A stretch of DNA of 64,000 nt from Segatella copri (lineage in GTDB: Bacteria > Bacteroidota > Bacteroidia > Bacteroidales > Bacteroidaceae). The translations under genes were made by a program, and so were the position numbers. Numbering within the stretch: the stretch's first letter is position 1; every line of letters starts with the position of its first letter. The stretch covers positions 2,203,001-2,267,000 of the forward strand of contig NZ_CP137557.1 in the NCBI RefSeq assembly GCF_019249655.2. The letters are read 5' to 3'. Under the pieces are notes generated by a model. That model saw nothing but the letters and a program-made list of their open reading frames with translations. It had not been told where the DNA came from and did not search any database. Of the stretch, positions 61,457-64,000 are shown piece after piece.

Positions 61457-61954
61457 ATGATACAGATATTAACCCTCATCCGGTTTGCCTTTCCGTTCCT
61501 CTTGCTGACAGCGTTTTTCTGTCTTTACAGGAAGGAATATGGATTCATGAAGCGGTTTATGTGGAAGATGGCCATGTTTCAGAGTGCAAGAAATCTCTAT
61601 GCTTACCTGGTTGTGCTGATGCTTATCTTCGTCAACTGGTGTTGCCATGTCACGGCTCCCAATCTCTCTGTCGTAGAGTCAACACTCCTGACTCTGGTGC
61701 TTCTTAACAGGAAAATCGCAGAAAGCACGTTCCATTTATTGCATGAGAGGAAAAGACTGTGGTTCGCCACCTTGCTGCTCTCGATGGTTTGCTACGCCTT
61801 ACCTTATATGAACAGCATGTTCCTGTTCCTCTTTACCGTCAGCGTGGCAGCAGTCTTCTATCCATCTGAAAGAGTTCTTCTGCTGAAGAGCCATCCTGAG
61901 GCCATCAACAACCCGAAGGATCTGCTCGCGCTGATTATCAGAAATTACTATTAG
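61457..61954 (+). CDS. Polytopic membrane protein
   Basis: 165 aa from ATG at 61457. Hydrophobic segments LTLIRFAFPFLLLTAFFCLY, YLVVLMLIFVNWCC, LLLSMVCYALPYMNSMFLFL. Last small gene before the winged-helix-like protein. No family recognised. Confidence 0.5.
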   Translation: MIQILTLIRFAFPFLLLTAFFCLYRKEYGFMKRFMWKMAMFQSARNLYAYLVVLMLIFVNWCCHVTAPNLSVVESTLLTLVLLNRKIAESTFHLLHERKRLWFATLLLSMVCYALPYMNSMFLFLFTVSVAAVFYPSERVLLLKSHPEAINNPKDLLALIIRNYY

Positions 61955-62012
61955 ATGCCACCTGCAACTGGCACAGAATCATATCCACTTGCTCAACATT
62001 CCAAAATCAAAA

Positions 62013-62927
62013 ATGACTCAAATGACTCATCATCCCAATCAACAGACACCCGAAGCAGACAGATGCCGAGGTGTTGACCGTTCGTTGCTGGAGTTTCTGA
62101 AGCCGAAAGCAGAGGAACGTTACAGCAAGCTGGAAGCCTACTGCGACCTGCTTTCGAAAGCATCCTCAGGAGCCTATCAGTCTCTGGGAACCGATGGAGC
62201 CCTCCAGCTGTTACCCGGTCAGTTTGTTGCCACCATTTCCGAACTTGCCCGTCAGTGGCAATGGCAGCGTGCCACGGTTCGCCAGTTTATCTCCGGACTC
62301 ACCAAACTTGGTCAGCTTTCCGTAGAGCCATACTCCAAGAGCTTTATCTTCTCTGTCAACCTGGAGCAACGTCTGTCTCTTCTTATCGAGAGTCCGGACG
62401 ACATCCTCGACTTCTGTGCCATGCAGTTCATCCGCTTCATCAAGGGCAGATCCACCGCCAAGGAAGTGGCCGATTCCTACAGCCGTTATTACGACTTGAA
62501 GATGAACATGGCCAAGCAGGAAGGATATGGCGGCATTCCTGCCAGACGTGTACTCAACCAGCAAGCCCAGGTGTTCGATTCACTGGCAGCTTCCATCCTT
62601 CGCTATCTCAATCAGGAGAAAGAATTGTCCGAGGAACTTTCCGATTCCGTGAGCCTGCTCTTCGGAAAAGACCATGTCTGGGACTGGCACAAAGTAATAG
62701 ATTCTCTTGGCATTCTGGCTAAAGCCATCAGTGGCAACACCAAGCCGAGTTATATGGACGAAGTAGTCACCCGATATTCGAAAGCGGAGATAGTACTCCT
62801 GGATTGCATCTTCGAGCACTACATCTCCGGCTCCGCATCCCACTACTATGTGAATCCCCCTCGTCCTCTTATTGAGGCCAGGGAGCCATCCGGAAAGGTA
62901 GCACCTGCGGAGTCTTCCGACGATTAA
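62013..62927 (+). CDS. Winged-helix-like protein upstream of the relaxase
   Basis: 304 aa from ATG at 62013. LPGQFVATISELARQWQWQR, then ATVRQFISGLTKLGQLSVEP is a winged-helix DNA-binding segment at about residues 70-110, as in plasmid replication or regulator proteins. The C-terminal half is helical with no recognised domain. Near the MobV gene, so a plasmid/ICE maintenance or regulatory role is possible. Confidence 0.5.
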   Translation: MTQMTHHPNQQTPEADRCRGVDRSLLEFLKPKAEERYSKLEAYCDLLSKASSGAYQSLGTDGALQLLPGQFVATISELARQWQWQRATVRQFISGLTKLGQLSVEPYSKSFIFSVNLEQRLSLLIESPDDILDFCAMQFIRFIKGRSTAKEVADSYSRYYDLKMNMAKQEGYGGIPARRVLNQQAQVFDSLAASILRYLNQEKELSEELSDSVSLLFGKDHVWDWHKVIDSLGILAKAISGNTKPSYMDEVVTRYSKAEIVLLDCIFEHYISGSASHYYVNPPRPLIEAREPSGKVAPAESSDD

Positions 62928-63047
62928 AAACAATAGTCATATCCCCCTTATTCCATGCGAGGCACGCTGATGGCGATCAGGACGCCCGTTAGCACATCGC
63001 TGAATGATTTCAAGCAACGTGAGGCAGCGTGCTTGCACGTGCCACTT

Positions 63048-63157
63048 TTTTTCAGTCTTGGGAAGCCTAATACCCCGACCTACTGAAGTAGTCGGGAGGG
63101 CTGACCAGATAAACAGCAAGCTGGGTCAGATTTCCTGGTGTTGCCTAGACTGAAAAA
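63048..63157. other. Three-way junction element upstream of mobV (candidate oriT or RNA)
   Basis: TTTTTCAGTCT (63048-63058) pairs perfectly with AGACTGAAAAA (63147-63157), closing two hairpins: CCCGAC-ACT/AGT-GTCGGG (about 63073-63095) and CTGACC/GGGTCAG (about 63102-63129). Such nested repeats 38 bp before a MobV gene are what oriT regions look like, though a regulatory RNA fits too. Confidence 0.55.
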
Positions 63158-63194
63158 GGCTCCTGGAGTAAGGGCATTAGCAAAGAAATACGAT

Positions 63195-64000
63195 ATGGGA
63201 ACATCATCAAAACAGGTCATGGACATCAAGGTTACCAAAGGTCTCGCTTCGGTAGGCAACGAGGAGTTGAGAGACTGGACGGAGAAGGGATGGAACCAGG
63301 CCATGCGTGAAGGCAACTACGACCGTAGCCGTGAGCATCTCAACTTTGAGATCCGTCCAGGTGGCATTGTCGCCCCGATAGACAAGAGCCGTCCGCTTAC
63401 CAGACGCATGGCAGAAAATCTCGCTTCACGTGGCATCAAAGACCCCAACGAAGGACTGGCAGAACCACGTTTCCGAACCGTGGTGAATTTCATCTTCGGC
63501 GGTTCAACGGAACGTATGCGAGAGCTTGCCTTTGGTAATCAAGAGGTAGATTTTGAAAGCAAGGGTGGCAACGAGCATATCCGGCGAATGCCAGAAATAG
63601 AAAATTGGGCACAGGATATCTACCGCTTTGTGGCAGATAAATATGGAGAGGAAAACATCGTCTCATTCATCGTCCACTGCGATGAAAAAAATCCGCACGT
63701 CCACTGTGCGCTTCTGCCGATAGACAAGGATAAGAAGTTCGCCTTCAAGAAAATCTTCCATGGTCAGAACCGCATAGATTACAAGAACTATCTTCTTGCC
63801 CTGCACGACGAACTGGCCAAGGTCAATGAGAAATGGGGACTCACGAGAGGGGTGTCGATAGCAGAGACTGGAGCACGTCACCGTTCAACGGAAGAGTATC
63901 GACGATGGCTTGCCAACGAGTGCGTGACGCTCGAAGCCCAGATGCTGAATACTCAGAAAGCCCTCGAAGATCTGAACGTGGAACTCTCCATTGCCCAGAA
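63195..64000 (+). CDS. MobV-family relaxase, partial at the window edge
   Basis: At least 268 codons from ATG at 63195 are visible, and the frame is open at the end of the window. The MobV/Pre signature is clear: FIVHCDEKNPHVHCALLPID, with the HxDExxPHxH metal site; the N-terminal half has NFIFGGSTERMRELAFG. The protein probably recognises the oriT candidate just upstream. The family is usually 350-500 aa, so 80-230 residues are missing here. Confidence 0.88.
   Translation, partial: MGTSSKQVMDIKVTKGLASVGNEELRDWTEKGWNQAMREGNYDRSREHLNFEIRPGGIVAPIDKSRPLTRRMAENLASRGIKDPNEGLAEPRFRTVVNFIFGGSTERMRELAFGNQEVDFESKGGNEHIRRMPEIENWAQDIYRFVADKYGEENIVSFIVHCDEKNPHVHCALLPIDKDKKFAFKKIFHGQNRIDYKNYLLALHDELAKVNEKWGLTRGVSIAETGARHRSTEEYRRWLANECVTLEAQMLNTQKALEDLNVELSIAQ

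Noticed and set aside
1..64000. CRISPR array
   Set aside because: No regularly spaced identical repeats with unique spacers were seen; the repeat clusters near parA are irregular and lack spacers.

Overview
The window comes from a Bacteroidales genome, most likely Prevotella/Segatella or a close relative. Many genes are preceded by the Bacteroidetes promoter element TAnnTTTG, ribosome-binding sites are mostly absent, and the protein families (DUF3987, DUF3408, MobC/relaxase/coiled-coil trios, DUF2958, IntDOT-like tyrosine recombinases) are typical of Bacteroidales mobile elements. Genus is inference from this content. Nothing here looks like conserved core chromosome; the whole window reads as a mosaic of accessory DNA.

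1-31657: a 2.46 kb unit (truncated tyrosine recombinase plus a zinc-finger/four-HTH protein) occurs twice in direct orientation with a constant offset of 28,927 bp (269-2730 and 29196-31657). Each copy lies next to a different defence cassette. Copy A is followed by a DpnII-like restriction-modification operon with a controller, two adenine methylases, two nuclease-like genes and a large membrane KAP NTPase (3087-9983). Copy B is followed by an AbiL-type ATPase/RloB pair (32350-34322). Between the copies are a replication/primase-like module (10276-14100), the C-terminal stub of an integrase (14264-14449), a mobilizable element with two tandem tyrosine recombinases and a MobC/relaxase/coiled-coil set (14720-21719), and a run of small secreted or membrane genes with a DUF4253 protein (21980-28862), one of them split by an IS1380-family element.

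34871-47422: an IS4-family transposase is followed by a plasmid- or ICE-like backbone: SSB, two Cys-rich proteins, ParA plus a small partner, and four clusters of ATAC/GTAC-rich repeats that may be a centromere. Next is an array of ten tRNA genes, one of which has anticodon UCA and should read UGA. Beyond a truncated HTH gene lie two 275 bp repeats that fold into an elaborate RNA and a third long-hairpin RNA sharing their 5' leader. DUF2958, phosphoribosyltransferase and SLOG genes follow, then a second RloA-like ATPase whose RloB partner is reduced to 45 codons.

47542-58789: metabolic and toxin-antitoxin-like cargo. It includes two aldo/keto reductases (one hit by a second IS1380 element), a DUF3791-DUF3990-DUF3791 cassette, a catalytically dead RNase H-like protein, an orphan AbiEi-type regulator, an AlkD-like gene with an in-frame UGA at an expected Trp codon, and a tight leftward run of flavin/PLP-type, YccF, HAD, thioredoxin and esterase genes.

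59082-64000: a rightward block of a lipoprotein, three uncharacterised small genes, a membrane protein and a winged-helix-like protein leads to a MobV relaxase that runs off the window, with a folded three-way-junction element (candidate oriT or RNA) just upstream.

The observations I would check first are the tandem structured RNA, the UGA-reading tRNA together with the UGA-interrupted AlkD gene, and the duplicated integrase/HTH unit beside two unrelated defence systems.
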